DNA of 64,000 bases from Sphingomonas crocodyli (GTDB taxonomy: Bacteria; Pseudomonadota; Alphaproteobacteria; Sphingomonadales; Sphingomonadaceae), in the NCBI RefSeq assembly GCF_004005865.1, contig NZ_SACN01000002.1, forward strand, positions 186,001-250,000. The letters run 5' to 3'. Positions 44,973-53,952 of the stretch are shown here, piece by piece. The translations under genes and the position numbers were made by a program. The notes under the pieces were generated by a model. That model had not been told where the DNA came from. It searched no databases and saw nothing but the letters and a program-made list of their open reading frames with translations. Position 1 is the first letter of the stretch; each line of letters begins with the position of its first letter.

Positions 44973-45847
44973 GCCCATTCCGCCGCGATCAGGCGCCGCA
45001 CATAATCGCGATAGCCGGTCGGTTCGCGGCCCAGGATCATCCGCAGCACCGCCGGGCTCCCCTGAAAGCCGTGGCGGTCATAATAGTCGCTCATCACCAG
45101 CATCTGCACCGCGCGATCGACCGATCCGTGCTTGAGTGCGCCGCTGAGCAGCGCCTCGGTCGAAACTGGCTGCGCCTCGATCGGACGGCCCAGTTCCTCG
45201 GACAGGATCACCGTCATATCGCGCTGGCTGAGCGCAGCCGGCCCGGCCAGTTCGAAAATGCCATAGGCATAGCTCGGGTCGATCACGACGCGCGCGGTCG
45301 CTTCCGCCAGATCGTGAAGGTCGGCAATGTTGAAGCGCCGGTCGATACCGAACGGCATCGAATGTACGCCTTCGTCGACGACGCGGCGCCAGATCGGCTC
45401 GAGATGCTGCATGTAGCGGATCGGCTGGAGGATGGTGAAGGCCAGCCCGCTTTCGACGAGCTCCTGCTCAACCTCCAGCTTGAGCGCGTGGTGCCGCATT
45501 CCGCGGCTCAGCGTGTGCATCACCGAATAATAGACGAAGCGATCGATCCCGGCCGATCGGGCGGCGGCGATCATGTGGCGGCTGTAGATCAGTTCGTTGC
45601 GATCGAGCGGTGGGCCGATATGGATGATCGCAGCGCAACCTTGTGCCGATTTGGAGAGGCTGTCGGCATTTCCCAGATCGCCGACAGCCACCTCCTGCGC
45701 GCCTGCCGCGATCACCGCGCCCTCCTGCGCGGGATTGCGGATCAGGGCCCGCGCCTGCGCCCCCGCAGCCGCGAGCGCGGCCAGCACCGCGCGCCCCGTC
45801 TTTCCGTTGGCGCCGGTCACCAGGACCGGCGCGGTCAGCTTTGCCAA
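44969..45847 (-). CDS. NmrA-like NAD(P)-binding protein
   Basis: About 292 residues of the atypical SDR/NmrA group. Starts with the dinucleotide motif VLVTGANGKTGRAVLAALAA directly at the N-terminus. I use TTG 45847 (GGGGAG seven bases before it), giving an eight-residue lead to that motif; the open frame extends upstream but would cross the operator at 45928. Later segments LQPIRYMQHLEPIWRRVV and FNIADLHDLAEATARV fit the family. Forms an operon with the SDR gene; divergent from the aldehyde dehydrogenase operon. Function may be reductase or redox sensor. Confidence 0.82.
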   Translation of the reverse strand: MAKLTAPVLVTGANGKTGRAVLAALAAAGAQARALIRNPAQEGAVIAAGAQEVAVGDLGNADSLSKSAQGCAAIIHIGPPLDRNELIYSRHMIAAARSAGIDRFVYYSVMHTLSRGMRHHALKLEVEQELVESGLAFTILQPIRYMQHLEPIWRRVVDEGVHSMPFGIDRRFNIADLHDLAEATARVVIDPSYAYGIFELAGPAALSQRDMTVILSEELGRPIEAQPVSTEALLSGALKHGSVDRAVQMLVMSDYYDRHGFQGSPAVLRMILGREPTGYRDYVRRLIAAEWA

Positions 45848-45927
45848 CGCCCCGCTCCCCGCCAATATCGATGGCGAAGCTGCCAGCGCGGCCGGGCCCG
45901 CGTCCAAGACGGATTTGCTACTTTCGT

Positions 45928-45944
45928 TATATCGCTTCGATATA
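45928..45944. promoter_or_regulatory. TATATCG-N3-CGATATA operator candidate in a divergent promoter
   Basis: Perfect 7-base arms with three bases between, midway between NmrA (minus) and aldehyde dehydrogenase (plus). A promoter-like TTGCTA (45915-45920) and an AT-rich -10 candidate within the repeat are about 17 bases apart, so a bound protein would block RNA polymerase. The core ATATCG-N3-CGATATAG is repeated before the ABC operon at 58429. Confidence 0.6.
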
Positions 45945-45995
45945 GGCGCGGGCTCGAAAGAGCGTGGCATAGGCATGGGCGAACGGGGGTAGCCA

Positions 45996-47462
45996 ATGCA
46001 ACTGCCACATGTGACCAGCTTCATTGGTGGGCTGAGCATCGCGCGCGGCGATGATCCGATGCCGGTGATCGGGCCGGCTGCGGGCGAGCCGGTGGCGATG
46101 CTGCATCAGGCGGATGCGGGCGAGGTCGGCCTGGCCGTCGCTTCGGCGCGCGATGCGTGGCAGAACTGGCGCAATGTCTCGGTCGCCGCGCGTCAGACGA
46201 TGCTGCGCCGCCTTGCCGACATGATCGAGGCCAATCTCGACATTCTCGCCGAACTCGAAACCCGCACGATGGGTCTGCCGATCCGCCAGACCCGGATGAT
46301 GGCCGATCGCGCGGCCGGAATATACCGCTTCTTCGCCGAATTTGCGGGCCAGCATCCCGAGGAAATGTATCGGCAGGAACGCGGCTATACGACGCTGGTT
46401 GCGCGCGAGCCGGTGGGCGTCGTGGGGCTGATCAGCCCGTGGAATGCGCCGCTGCTGCTGTCGTCGATGAAGATCGCGGGCGCGCTCGCCTTCGGCAACA
46501 CGTGTGTTCTCAAACCTTCGGAGCAGACCCCGCTCTCGCTCCAGCGGCTGATGGAGCTGATCACCGCGTCGGATATCCCGCCTGGCGTCGTCAACATGGT
46601 CAATGGAACCGGACCGGTGACAGGCAAGGCGTTGATCGAACATGCCGGGATCGACGTGATTTCGTTCACCGGCGGAACGGCGACGGGCCGCACGGTGATG
46701 GCGGCCGCCGCACAGAGGCTGCGCCCGGTCGCGACCGAGCTTGGCGGAAAATCGGCGAACATCGTCTTTGCCGACGCCGATTTCGAACGCGCGCTCGACG
46801 GCACATTGTTCGCTGCCTTCGCCAATAATGGTGAGGCGTGCCTTGCCGGTTCGCGCATCCTGATCCAGCGGTCGATCGCCGATCGGTTCCTCGCCGCCTT
46901 CATCGATCGCACGAAGGCGATCCGGGTCGGCGATCCGATGAACCCCGCGACCGAGATGGGCCCGGTGATTAGCGCCGCGCACAAGGCGCGGATCCTCGCT
47001 TATCTCGATCAGGCCCAGCATAGCGGATGCAAGGTGCTGACCGGCGGCGGCGATGCCGGGCAGGCGAAGGGCTTCTATCTCGATCCCATCGCCGTCCTCG
47101 CGCCCAGCAACAGGCTGCCCGTCTGTCAGGACGAAATCTTCGGTCCCTTCGTGACCGTGACCCTGTTCGACACCGAAGACGAAGCCTTCGCGATCGCCAA
47201 TGACAGCCCCTTCGGACTCGCATCCTATCTGTGGACCGGCAATCTCGGCACCGCGATGCGCGGCATGCGCGCGATCCGGGCGGGGACGACCTGGGTTAAC
47301 ACGCCGCTGCTGCGCGATCTGCGCGCGGGCTTCGGTGGCTTCGGCGATTCCGGTGTCGGGCGCGAAAGCGGGCGCGGCTCGCTGCAGATGTTCACGCAGG
47401 AAAAGGCGACGATCATCGGCGACGGCACTGGCTTCATCCCGCGCATGGGGGTGTCGGCATGA
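45996..47462 (+). CDS. aldehyde dehydrogenase family protein
   Basis: 488-residue NAD(P)+-dependent dehydrogenase. Cofactor region LISPWNAPLLLSSMKIAGAL, catalytic Glu in TELGGKSANIVF near 250, catalytic Cys in NNGEACLAGSRI near 285, and DEIFGPFVTVTLF. First gene of a five-gene unit in which every junction overlaps or nearly so: aldehyde dehydrogenase, isochorismatase, PrpD, SDR, deacetylase. Its promoter region carries the ATATCG-N3-CGATAT repeat. Most likely oxidises a semialdehyde arising in the pathway. Confidence 0.94.
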   Translation: MQLPHVTSFIGGLSIARGDDPMPVIGPAAGEPVAMLHQADAGEVGLAVASARDAWQNWRNVSVAARQTMLRRLADMIEANLDILAELETRTMGLPIRQTRMMADRAAGIYRFFAEFAGQHPEEMYRQERGYTTLVAREPVGVVGLISPWNAPLLLSSMKIAGALAFGNTCVLKPSEQTPLSLQRLMELITASDIPPGVVNMVNGTGPVTGKALIEHAGIDVISFTGGTATGRTVMAAAAQRLRPVATELGGKSANIVFADADFERALDGTLFAAFANNGEACLAGSRILIQRSIADRFLAAFIDRTKAIRVGDPMNPATEMGPVISAAHKARILAYLDQAQHSGCKVLTGGGDAGQAKGFYLDPIAVLAPSNRLPVCQDEIFGPFVTVTLFDTEDEAFAIANDSPFGLASYLWTGNLGTAMRGMRAIRAGTTWVNTPLLRDLRAGFGGFGDSGVGRESGRGSLQMFTQEKATIIGDGTGFIPRMGVSA

Positions 47463-48121
47463 CCGAACCGGCGATGCTGCTCGACATGGCCGATCGCTTC
47501 GATGCGCGCCATTGCGCGCTGGTGATCGTCGACATGCAGAAGGATTTCTGCCTGCCCGGCTTCGGCGCGGCAAAGGCGGGGCGCGATCTTTCCGCCGCGC
47601 AGCGGGTGGCGCCGGTGCTGGCCGGCCTGCTCGCCGCCGCGCGCCAGGCGGGCGTGTTCGTCGCGCATGTCGGTTTCTGGACCTTGCCCGATCATGCGAG
47701 CGATTCCGGCCCCTGGCTGGCGCAGCGGCGGCGTTCGACCGCATCGGCCGACAATCTGTGCATCGCCGATACCGAAGGCGCCGATTTCATCGATGAACTC
47801 GCGCCGATCCCCGGCGAAGGGGTCGTCCGCAAGCATCGCTACAGCGCCTTCACCGGCACCGACCTCGATCTGCTGCTGCGGGCGCGCGGCATACGCAGCC
47901 TCGTGATCGGCGGGGTTTCGACCAATGCCTGCATCGAAAGCACGCTGCGGGCCGGGTTCGAACTCGATTATTATATCTGCGTGCCGCCCGAGGCGGTCGG
48001 ATCGTGGAGCCAGCCGCTCCATGAGGCCACCCTTGCCAATGTCGATCATCGCTTCGGCGTGACGCTGCCCGCGTCGCAGGTCGAGGCGATCTGGGCACGT
48101 GCCCCCCACAGCAAAGGATGA
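47459..48121 (+). CDS. isochorismatase-family cysteine hydrolase
   Basis: 220-residue cytoplasmic hydrolase. Catalytic Asp in LVIVDMQKDFCLPG near residue 24, Lys in VVRKHRYSAF near 125, and nucleophile Cys in IGGVSTNACIESTLR near 158; the cis-peptide GGVST precedes the Cys as in the family. Relatives deaminate or cleave amides: maleamate (NicF), ureidoacrylate (RutB), biuret, nicotinamide. In this operon, beside a PuuE-like deacetylase and PrpD, a role as amidohydrolase of a linear amide after ring opening is the best guess. ATGA overlaps on both sides. Confidence 0.9.
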   Translation: MTEPAMLLDMADRFDARHCALVIVDMQKDFCLPGFGAAKAGRDLSAAQRVAPVLAGLLAAARQAGVFVAHVGFWTLPDHASDSGPWLAQRRRSTASADNLCIADTEGADFIDELAPIPGEGVVRKHRYSAFTGTDLDLLLRARGIRSLVIGGVSTNACIESTLRAGFELDYYICVPPEAVGSWSQPLHEATLANVDHRFGVTLPASQVEAIWARAPHSKG

Positions 48122-49566
48122 TGATGACTTCTGCCGATCCCTACGCCGCTTTGTCCGGGCTGACCGCCGCCGCGGCGCGCTTCACCGTCGGCTTGCGTTT
48201 CGACGATATCGATGCCGAAACCCTGCGGCTTGCGCGGCGCTGCGTGCTCGATGGGCTGGGCGTGGCGCTGGCGGGCAGCGAACAGCATGGCATGGCGCCG
48301 CTGCGCCGCTTCATCGAACGGCAGGGCGGCGTTGCCGAGGCGCGGTTGCTGGGCAGCCCGCGTGGTGCGCTGCCCGCGCATCTGGCCGCCTTGTGGTTCG
48401 GCACCGCCGGCCATGCGATGGACTGGGACGATACCCAGCTCGCCGAAGGGCCGGGCCGCCCTTACGGCCTGCTGATGCATCCCACGATGCCGCCGCTCGC
48501 CGCGTCGCTGGCGGCCGCCGAACTGGTGCTGGTCGAAACCGGCGTGCCGGTCGACGGCAAGCGGATGCTCACCGCCTTCTGCGCGGGTTTCGAAGTCGGC
48601 TGCAAGATTGCCGAAGCGATCACGCCCGATCATTATATGCGCGGCTTCCACACGTCGGGCACGATCGGCACCTTCGCGGCGACGGCAGCGGCGGCGAACA
48701 TGCTCGGCCTCGATGAAAAGACCACCGCGCAGGCGCTCGGCATCGCCGCATCCTCGGCATCGGGCGTGCGCGCGAACTTCGGCACGATGACCAAGCCGCT
48801 CCACGTCGGTCGCGCCGCGCAGAACGGCATCAATGCCGCGCTGCTGGCGCGCGAAGGCTTCAGCGCGAATGAAGAGGCGCTCGACGGGCGCTGGGGGTAT
48901 CTGGCGATCGCGGGGCCGGGCGGCGAGCCCGCTCTCGTGCGCGATCGCTTCGGCGCGCCGCACACGATGGCCAGCCCCGGCGTCAGCATCAAACCCTATC
49001 CGTCCGGCGTGCTCACTCATCCCAGCATGGATGCGATGCGCGCGCTGATGGCGAAGAACGGCCTAGCCCCGGTGGACATCGCGCACGTCACATTGCTGGC
49101 GGGTTCGAACGTGCTCGGTCCGATCCGTTTCCAGCGCGCGATGACCGAGCTGGAAGGCAAGTTCAGCTTCCAGTTTCTGCTGTCGGCGATCATCCTGCGC
49201 GGCAAGGCGGGCAAGGCCGAGTTCACCGATGCCTTCGTCGCTTCGGACGAATGTCAGGATATGCAGGGCCGCATCGAAACCCGCTTCGATCAGGGGATCG
49301 AGGATATGGGCTGGGACAAGATCCGCTCGCGGATCGAGGTTCGCACGACTGATGGTCGCGAGATCGTCGAATGGGCCGATGAACGCTATCGTGGCGGACC
49401 GGATTATCCGCTGACCGATGCCGAGCTGGAGGAAAAGGCGCGCGATTGCGCGGCTGGCCTTCTGGACGAGGATCGGCTGGACCGGCTGTTCGGCCATGTC
49501 TGGGCGCTCGAAACGCTGCCCGACGTGGGGGTTTTGTTCGACGATCTGTGCTGGATGGACGCCTGA
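48118..49566 (+). CDS. MmgE/PrpD family protein
   Basis: 482-residue member of the 2-methylcitrate dehydratase fold. Seen: RRCVLDGLGVALAGSE near 38-53, HAMDWDDTQLAEGP near 100 (region with the active-site Asp/His), AFCAGFEVGCKIAEAI, MTKPLHVGRAAQNGINAALL near 225 and FKPYPSG-like IKPYPSGVLTHPSMDA near 290. Family members dehydrate tricarboxylates, epimerise iminodisuccinate or decarboxylate aconitate. Which reaction applies is open; hydration/dehydration of a dicarboxylate intermediate would fit. Coupled to the isochorismatase gene by ATGA. Confidence 0.92.
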   Translation: MMMTSADPYAALSGLTAAAARFTVGLRFDDIDAETLRLARRCVLDGLGVALAGSEQHGMAPLRRFIERQGGVAEARLLGSPRGALPAHLAALWFGTAGHAMDWDDTQLAEGPGRPYGLLMHPTMPPLAASLAAAELVLVETGVPVDGKRMLTAFCAGFEVGCKIAEAITPDHYMRGFHTSGTIGTFAATAAAANMLGLDEKTTAQALGIAASSASGVRANFGTMTKPLHVGRAAQNGINAALLAREGFSANEEALDGRWGYLAIAGPGGEPALVRDRFGAPHTMASPGVSIKPYPSGVLTHPSMDAMRALMAKNGLAPVDIAHVTLLAGSNVLGPIRFQRAMTELEGKFSFQFLLSAIILRGKAGKAEFTDAFVASDECQDMQGRIETRFDQGIEDMGWDKIRSRIEVRTTDGREIVEWADERYRGGPDYPLTDAELEEKARDCAAGLLDEDRLDRLFGHVWALETLPDVGVLFDDLCWMDA

Positions 49567-49567
49567 T

Positions 49568-50344
49568 ATGGACCTGAAACTTGCCGGGCAGACCGCGCTG
49601 ATCTTTGGGGCGAGCAAGGGGATCGGGCTCGCGACCGCCCGGCTGCTCGCGGCCGAAGGGGCGAAGCTGGCGCTTGCCGCGCGCTCGATCGACAGCTTCG
49701 GCGCCGATGCGCCCGGCGGGCCGGACACGCTGCTGCTCGCCGCCGATCTGACCGCGCCTGGCGATGCCGATGCGGCGGTGAAGGCGGCGGTCGAATGCTT
49801 CGGCCGGATCGACATGCTGGTGGTCAGCGCCGGCGCCGCGCAGGGCGGCCTGTTCTGGGAGCTTGGCGATGATGTTTGGGAAACGGCGCTCGGCCTCAAA
49901 TTCTTCGGGCTTGTCCGCGCGCTTCGGGCGGCGGCGCCGGTGATGCGCGATCAGGGCGCGGGCCGCATGGTCGCGGTGGTCGGCAATGCTGGCAAGCAAC
50001 CGAACAAGCGCATGTTGCCGGGGGCTGCCGCCAACGCCGCCTGCCTGGCGGTAATCCGCGGCCTGGCCGAGGAATTGGCGCCGGCCGGCGTGCGCGTGAA
50101 CGCGGTCAATCCCGGCCCGACGCGCACCGGGCGCTGGGACACGCTGATCGATCGGCTGGCGACGGCCAGCGGCAAGGCGGCGGGCGATGTCGAGGCCGAA
50201 CAGATGGCGGGCGTTCCGCTCGGCCGGATCAGCGAGCCGGACGAGATAGCGCGGATTATCGCCTTTCTCGCGTCGGAGGTTTCGGGCACGATTACGGGGA
50301 CGTCGGTTACGGCCGATGGCGGCATGACCGCGGCGATCGCATGA
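49568..50344 (+). CDS. SDR-fold protein lacking the Tyr-xxx-Lys catalytic pair
   Basis: 258 residues with an intact nucleotide motif IFGASKGIGLATARLL (12-27) and the C-terminal ADGGMT end of classical SDRs. The active-site region reads VVGNAGKQPNKRMLPGAAAN: the usual Ser is Gly139, and aligning the following helix places Gly152 and Asn156 where Tyr and Lys belong. A similar pattern without YxxxK is known in a subset of SDRs. It may bind cofactor or substrate without hydride transfer, or use other residues. Starts one base after the PrpD stop; overlaps the deacetylase ATG. Confidence 0.85.
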   Translation: MDLKLAGQTALIFGASKGIGLATARLLAAEGAKLALAARSIDSFGADAPGGPDTLLLAADLTAPGDADAAVKAAVECFGRIDMLVVSAGAAQGGLFWELGDDVWETALGLKFFGLVRALRAAAPVMRDQGAGRMVAVVGNAGKQPNKRMLPGAAANAACLAVIRGLAEELAPAGVRVNAVNPGPTRTGRWDTLIDRLATASGKAAGDVEAEQMAGVPLGRISEPDEIARIIAFLASEVSGTITGTSVTADGGMTAAIA

Positions 50345-51234
50345 CCAGCAACCCGCGCATCCCCTTCGAATTCGCAAGCGATCGGCCGCGCTATCCGGCG
50401 CCGAACGGCAAGCCGATCATCGTGCAGACCGTGGTGAATATCGAAAATTGGCGTTTCGACAATCCGATGCCGCGCAAGCTGCTGCCGGCGCCGCACGGCG
50501 TCGAATCGCTGCCCGACGTGCCCAATTTCTCCTGGGCCGAATATGGAATGCGCTGCGGCCTGCCGCGCATGCTTCAGGCGTTCGTGGCGCGCGGCATTCC
50601 GGTCAGCTGCACGATGAATGCGGGTGTGGTCGAAACCTATCCGCGCGTGGCCGAAGCCGTGCTCGACGCGGGCTGGGAGTTTGTCGGCCACGGCCTCCAT
50701 CAGAAATCGATCCAGACCGAGGATTCGGAAGGCGCGCTGATCGCCGAGGCGCTGCGCCTGCTGCGCGATTTCAGTGGGCAGAAGGTCGACGGCTGGCTCG
50801 GGCCGGGCCTGCGCCAGACGTTCGACACGCCCGATCTGCTGGCCGCGAACGGCGTGCGTTTCTGCAGCGACTGGATCCTCGACGATCTGCCGACCTGGAT
50901 GCGGACCAAATCGGGCCCCATGATCGCCATGCCTTATTCGCTGGAGATCAACGACAGCGTCGCCCACGCCGTTCAGCATCGCCCGTCGGAGGAATTGCTG
51001 ACGCGATTGCGTGCCACTTTGGCCTTGTTCGAGGAGGAGGCGCGCGATCAGCCGCGTATCGTGACCCTGGGCCTGCACCCGCACCTGATGGGCGTGCCGC
51101 ATCGCTTCGTCGCGCTGATGGAGATGGTCGACACGATGCTCGCGCGGGAGGATACGATCTTCATGACGTCGGGCCAGATCGCCGACTGGTTCGAAGCGGT
51201 GGCACCTGCGCCAGCCCATAGCCGCGCAGCATAG
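50341..51234 (+). CDS. polysaccharide deacetylase-fold hydrolase, PuuE-like
   Basis: 297 residues, NodB-fold without signal peptide. Segments YPRVAEAVLDAGWEFVGHGL and HQKSIQTEDSE give the metal-binding His positions near 116 and 120, GWLGPGLRQTFDTPDLL near 157, and GLHPHLMGVPHRF near 240. Cytoplasmic NodB-fold enzymes of this kind include allantoinase PuuE, which opens a ureide ring, and related C-N hydrolases. Last gene of the aldehyde dehydrogenase operon (ATGA overlap with the SDR). Hydrolysis of a cyclic or linear amide is the likely chemistry, not cell-wall modification. Confidence 0.85.
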   Translation: MTSNPRIPFEFASDRPRYPAPNGKPIIVQTVVNIENWRFDNPMPRKLLPAPHGVESLPDVPNFSWAEYGMRCGLPRMLQAFVARGIPVSCTMNAGVVETYPRVAEAVLDAGWEFVGHGLHQKSIQTEDSEGALIAEALRLLRDFSGQKVDGWLGPGLRQTFDTPDLLAANGVRFCSDWILDDLPTWMRTKSGPMIAMPYSLEINDSVAHAVQHRPSEELLTRLRATLALFEEEARDQPRIVTLGLHPHLMGVPHRFVALMEMVDTMLAREDTIFMTSGQIADWFEAVAPAPAHSRAA

Positions 51235-51321
51235 CTGCTAGCCCTCTCAACCGTTCAATTAGCCCGCACTTTCGCGAAATATTTGTTACGCTGACCCCAG
51301 ACCGGAAGCGATTTTTCCTGA

Positions 51322-51335
51322 CGATCAAATGATCG
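51322..51335. promoter_or_regulatory. 14-base perfect palindrome before second TonB-receptor gene
   Basis: CGATCA-AA-TGATCG, about 139 bases before the receptor ATG in a 239-base gap. The gap also has TTTCGCGAAA (51270-51279) running into AAATATTT. Thirteen of 14 bases agree with the palindrome core at 9906. Otherwise the gap holds no gene I can see. Confidence 0.45.
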
Positions 51336-51473
51336 CGGCCTGATCGACCAACCGGCAACGACCGAATGCATGACGGCCGGGCGGCATCGCCCGGCGCACC
51401 CGGAGGCCTGTGCCGTCGGGGCGGGATCGTGCGTCCGATCGAGGGGGAGGTCGACGCAGACCAGGGGGTTCGA

Positions 51474-53933
51474 ATGTCTCGATTGGGGTCTCGCTTTCGT
51501 CGATTGAACAGGTCCAGTCTCGCCGCGCTTCTGGTGGCGCAGTGCCTGGCCGCGCCCGCCTTCGCGCAGGATGCCGACGCTCCGGCCGAACAGGCCGATC
51601 AAAGCGGGTTCGGCGACATCCTCGTCACCGCGCGATCGCGTGAGGAAAGCCTCTACGACGCGCCGCTGTCGATCACGTCGTTCAGCGCCAAGGACATTTC
51701 GAACGCCAATCTGCGCGACATTACCAATCTGGCCCAGGTCGCGCCCGGCTTCTTCTACACGCCGCAGGTCACGTTCAGCTCCTCGCGCCTGACGCCCGCC
51801 TTGCGCTTCCGCGGCATGACGATCCCGCGCAACGATCCTCTCGAGCAACTTGGCGGCATCTTCGTCGACGGCATCTACCTGTTCGGCGGCGCGCAGTCGC
51901 TCACCTTCGACGATATCCAGCGCGTCGAGGTGATCAAGGGGCCGCAAAGCGCGCTGTTCGGGCGCGGCACTTTCTCCGGCGCGATCAACTTCATCACGCG
52001 CGAACCATCCGACACCTTGCGCGCCCGTGCCGAGGCGGGGATCGAAACGCGCGGCACGCACAATCTGTCGGGCAGCATCGAAGGTCCGCTGTTCGAAGGG
52101 CTGAGCTTCCGCATCAGCGGCGCCTCTAACGAAAAGGGCGCGCATTTCACCGCGACCGACGGCGGCGAACTGGGGCGCGAAAGCACCAACGTGATCAACG
52201 CCCAGCTTGTGTGGAAGCCGGTGGAGGGCCTGCGCCTGCGCCTGCGGCATAGCGAGGTCTGGCTCGATGACTCGCGCAACGGCACCGCAAATCTCAATCC
52301 CAGCCGGCCCGAACTGCTCAACGCGCCGGGGCGCTGCATCCGCGGAACCGCGCCCTTCTTCTGCGGCGCGCTGCCCAATTATTCGAAGCTGGTTCCGGCG
52401 GCCTATAGCGCCGCCACTTCGCTGATCCCGCCGGCCTTCGCCAAGTCAAACAGCCCGAACATCATCCTCGATATCCTGAACAACAACAAAGCGAACCCGC
52501 TGGTCGTCAACGGCCTGCCCTTTATCGAGGATACGCCGCATCTCGACGATGCCGGCCTTGCGGGTCGCTTTTATCGGACCTCGTTCGAAACCGATTACGA
52601 GTTCGCGAACGACATGTCGGTGCATCTGACCCTGTCGAAAAGCGACATGAAGTCGACGACCGCGCAGGTCAGCACCGACGACAATGGCAACCAATATGTC
52701 GTGTCGACCAATATCCTGACCGACAGGAGCGCCGATTTCCGGCTCAATTCGTCGCCGCACGGCCGCTTCACCTGGCTGGTCGGCGCCAATTATTTCAAGC
52801 AGAAGTCGCTGGGCGGGCCGAGCGGGACGGGGGCGCTGATCTCGGTCCTCGATGCGACCAACCGGGTCAGCTATACTGAGCCCTCGGTCTATACGAGCCA
52901 GGGCGACGTCGAATATTATTCGGGCTTCTTCGGCCTGCATTATGACGTGCTCGAATGGGCCGCGCTCGATGTCGAGGGGCGCTATCAGGTCGATCGCGCG
53001 ACGACGTCGCTGGGCCTGCCGACGGCGGACACGTCCAGCTACAAGAACTTCCTGCCGCGCGCGATCGTCACGCTGAAGCCGAATGCCGATCTGACGCTCT
53101 ATGGCTCGTGGGCGCGGGGCGCGCTGCGCGGCACGACCAATTCCAACTTCACGCTCTATTCGCCCGCGCTGCAGGCGACGATCTCGGCGATCCCCGGCTA
53201 TACCTATGACGTGCCGGTCGAAACGGTCGACAGCTTCGAAGTCGGCGTGAAGCAGGTGCTACCGGGCTTCCGCTATGCGCTCACCGGCTATTACATGGAC
53301 TGGAAGAACCTGAAGAACACGGTGAACACGCCGTGCCCCAGCAATCGCTGCGGCCCGACGATCACCGGCGCCTTCGCCGCTGCGGTGATCCCGTCGCAGG
53401 CGAAGATCTGGGGTCTCGAGGCCGAGTTCGATCTGCGCATTGCCGAACATTGGGATGCGTCGCTCAACGCCCAATATACCCATGCGCGCTACGATCGGCT
53501 GTTCACGCCGCTGACGCTGGCGCCCACCGGGCAGACCGACGCCAGCGGCAAGACGCCGGTGGGCTTTCCGAGCAAGCAGGCGAGCTTCTCCACCACCTAT
53601 CGCGACGGCATCGCCTCCAGCTTCGCCGGCGGCGACTGGGAATGGTATGCGCGCGGCGAGGCCAATTATACCGGCCGCATCTATGTCGACGAGATCAACC
53701 AGAGCTGGTTGAACGACCGGCTGATGCTGAACATGCGCCTTGGCATCGAACGCGGCGGCACGCGCTTCGAAATCTATTCGGAAAATCTGACGAACAACAA
53801 GACGTGGGTGTCGGCCGTGCGCGGTTCGGCGACCAATTATCGCGTGGGGACGACATCGGTGTCGCAACCGACGGCCTTCGCGGTGCTCCCGCGTCTGCGG
53901 ACCTTCGGTGTGCGTGTCTCATATGACTTCTGA
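51474..53933 (+). CDS. TonB-dependent receptor, paralogue of the one at 33649
   Basis: 819 residues: long basic N-terminus and signal peptide (LAALLVAQCLAAPAFAQ, cleavage near 32), TonB-box-like GDILVTARSREES, plug with RVEVIKGPQSALFGRGTFSG, barrel ending RTFGVRVSYDF. Same length as the receptor at 33649 and sharing long identical blocks plus the two Cys pairs CIRGTAPFFC and CPSNRC. Probably duplicates specialised for related substrates. The start ATG follows GGGGGTT; the frame upstream is open but has no signal peptide sense. A secreted amidohydrolase follows 19 bases later, so they form a unit. Confidence 0.93.
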   Translation: MSRLGSRFRRLNRSSLAALLVAQCLAAPAFAQDADAPAEQADQSGFGDILVTARSREESLYDAPLSITSFSAKDISNANLRDITNLAQVAPGFFYTPQVTFSSSRLTPALRFRGMTIPRNDPLEQLGGIFVDGIYLFGGAQSLTFDDIQRVEVIKGPQSALFGRGTFSGAINFITREPSDTLRARAEAGIETRGTHNLSGSIEGPLFEGLSFRISGASNEKGAHFTATDGGELGRESTNVINAQLVWKPVEGLRLRLRHSEVWLDDSRNGTANLNPSRPELLNAPGRCIRGTAPFFCGALPNYSKLVPAAYSAATSLIPPAFAKSNSPNIILDILNNNKANPLVVNGLPFIEDTPHLDDAGLAGRFYRTSFETDYEFANDMSVHLTLSKSDMKSTTAQVSTDDNGNQYVVSTNILTDRSADFRLNSSPHGRFTWLVGANYFKQKSLGGPSGTGALISVLDATNRVSYTEPSVYTSQGDVEYYSGFFGLHYDVLEWAALDVEGRYQVDRATTSLGLPTADTSSYKNFLPRAIVTLKPNADLTLYGSWARGALRGTTNSNFTLYSPALQATISAIPGYTYDVPVETVDSFEVGVKQVLPGFRYALTGYYMDWKNLKNTVNTPCPSNRCGPTITGAFAAAVIPSQAKIWGLEAEFDLRIAEHWDASLNAQYTHARYDRLFTPLTLAPTGQTDASGKTPVGFPSKQASFSTTYRDGIASSFAGGDWEWYARGEANYTGRIYVDEINQSWLNDRLMLNMRLGIERGGTRFEIYSENLTNNKTWVSAVRGSATNYRVGTTSVSQPTAFAVLPRLRTFGVRVSYDF

Positions 53934-53952
53934 CGGGAAGGGAGTGCGGGCA

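Noticed and set aside
45927..47744. 605-codon minus-strand frame opposite aldehyde dehydrogenase
   Set aside because: Arg/His-rich shadow; crosses the operator and the aldehyde dehydrogenase start.
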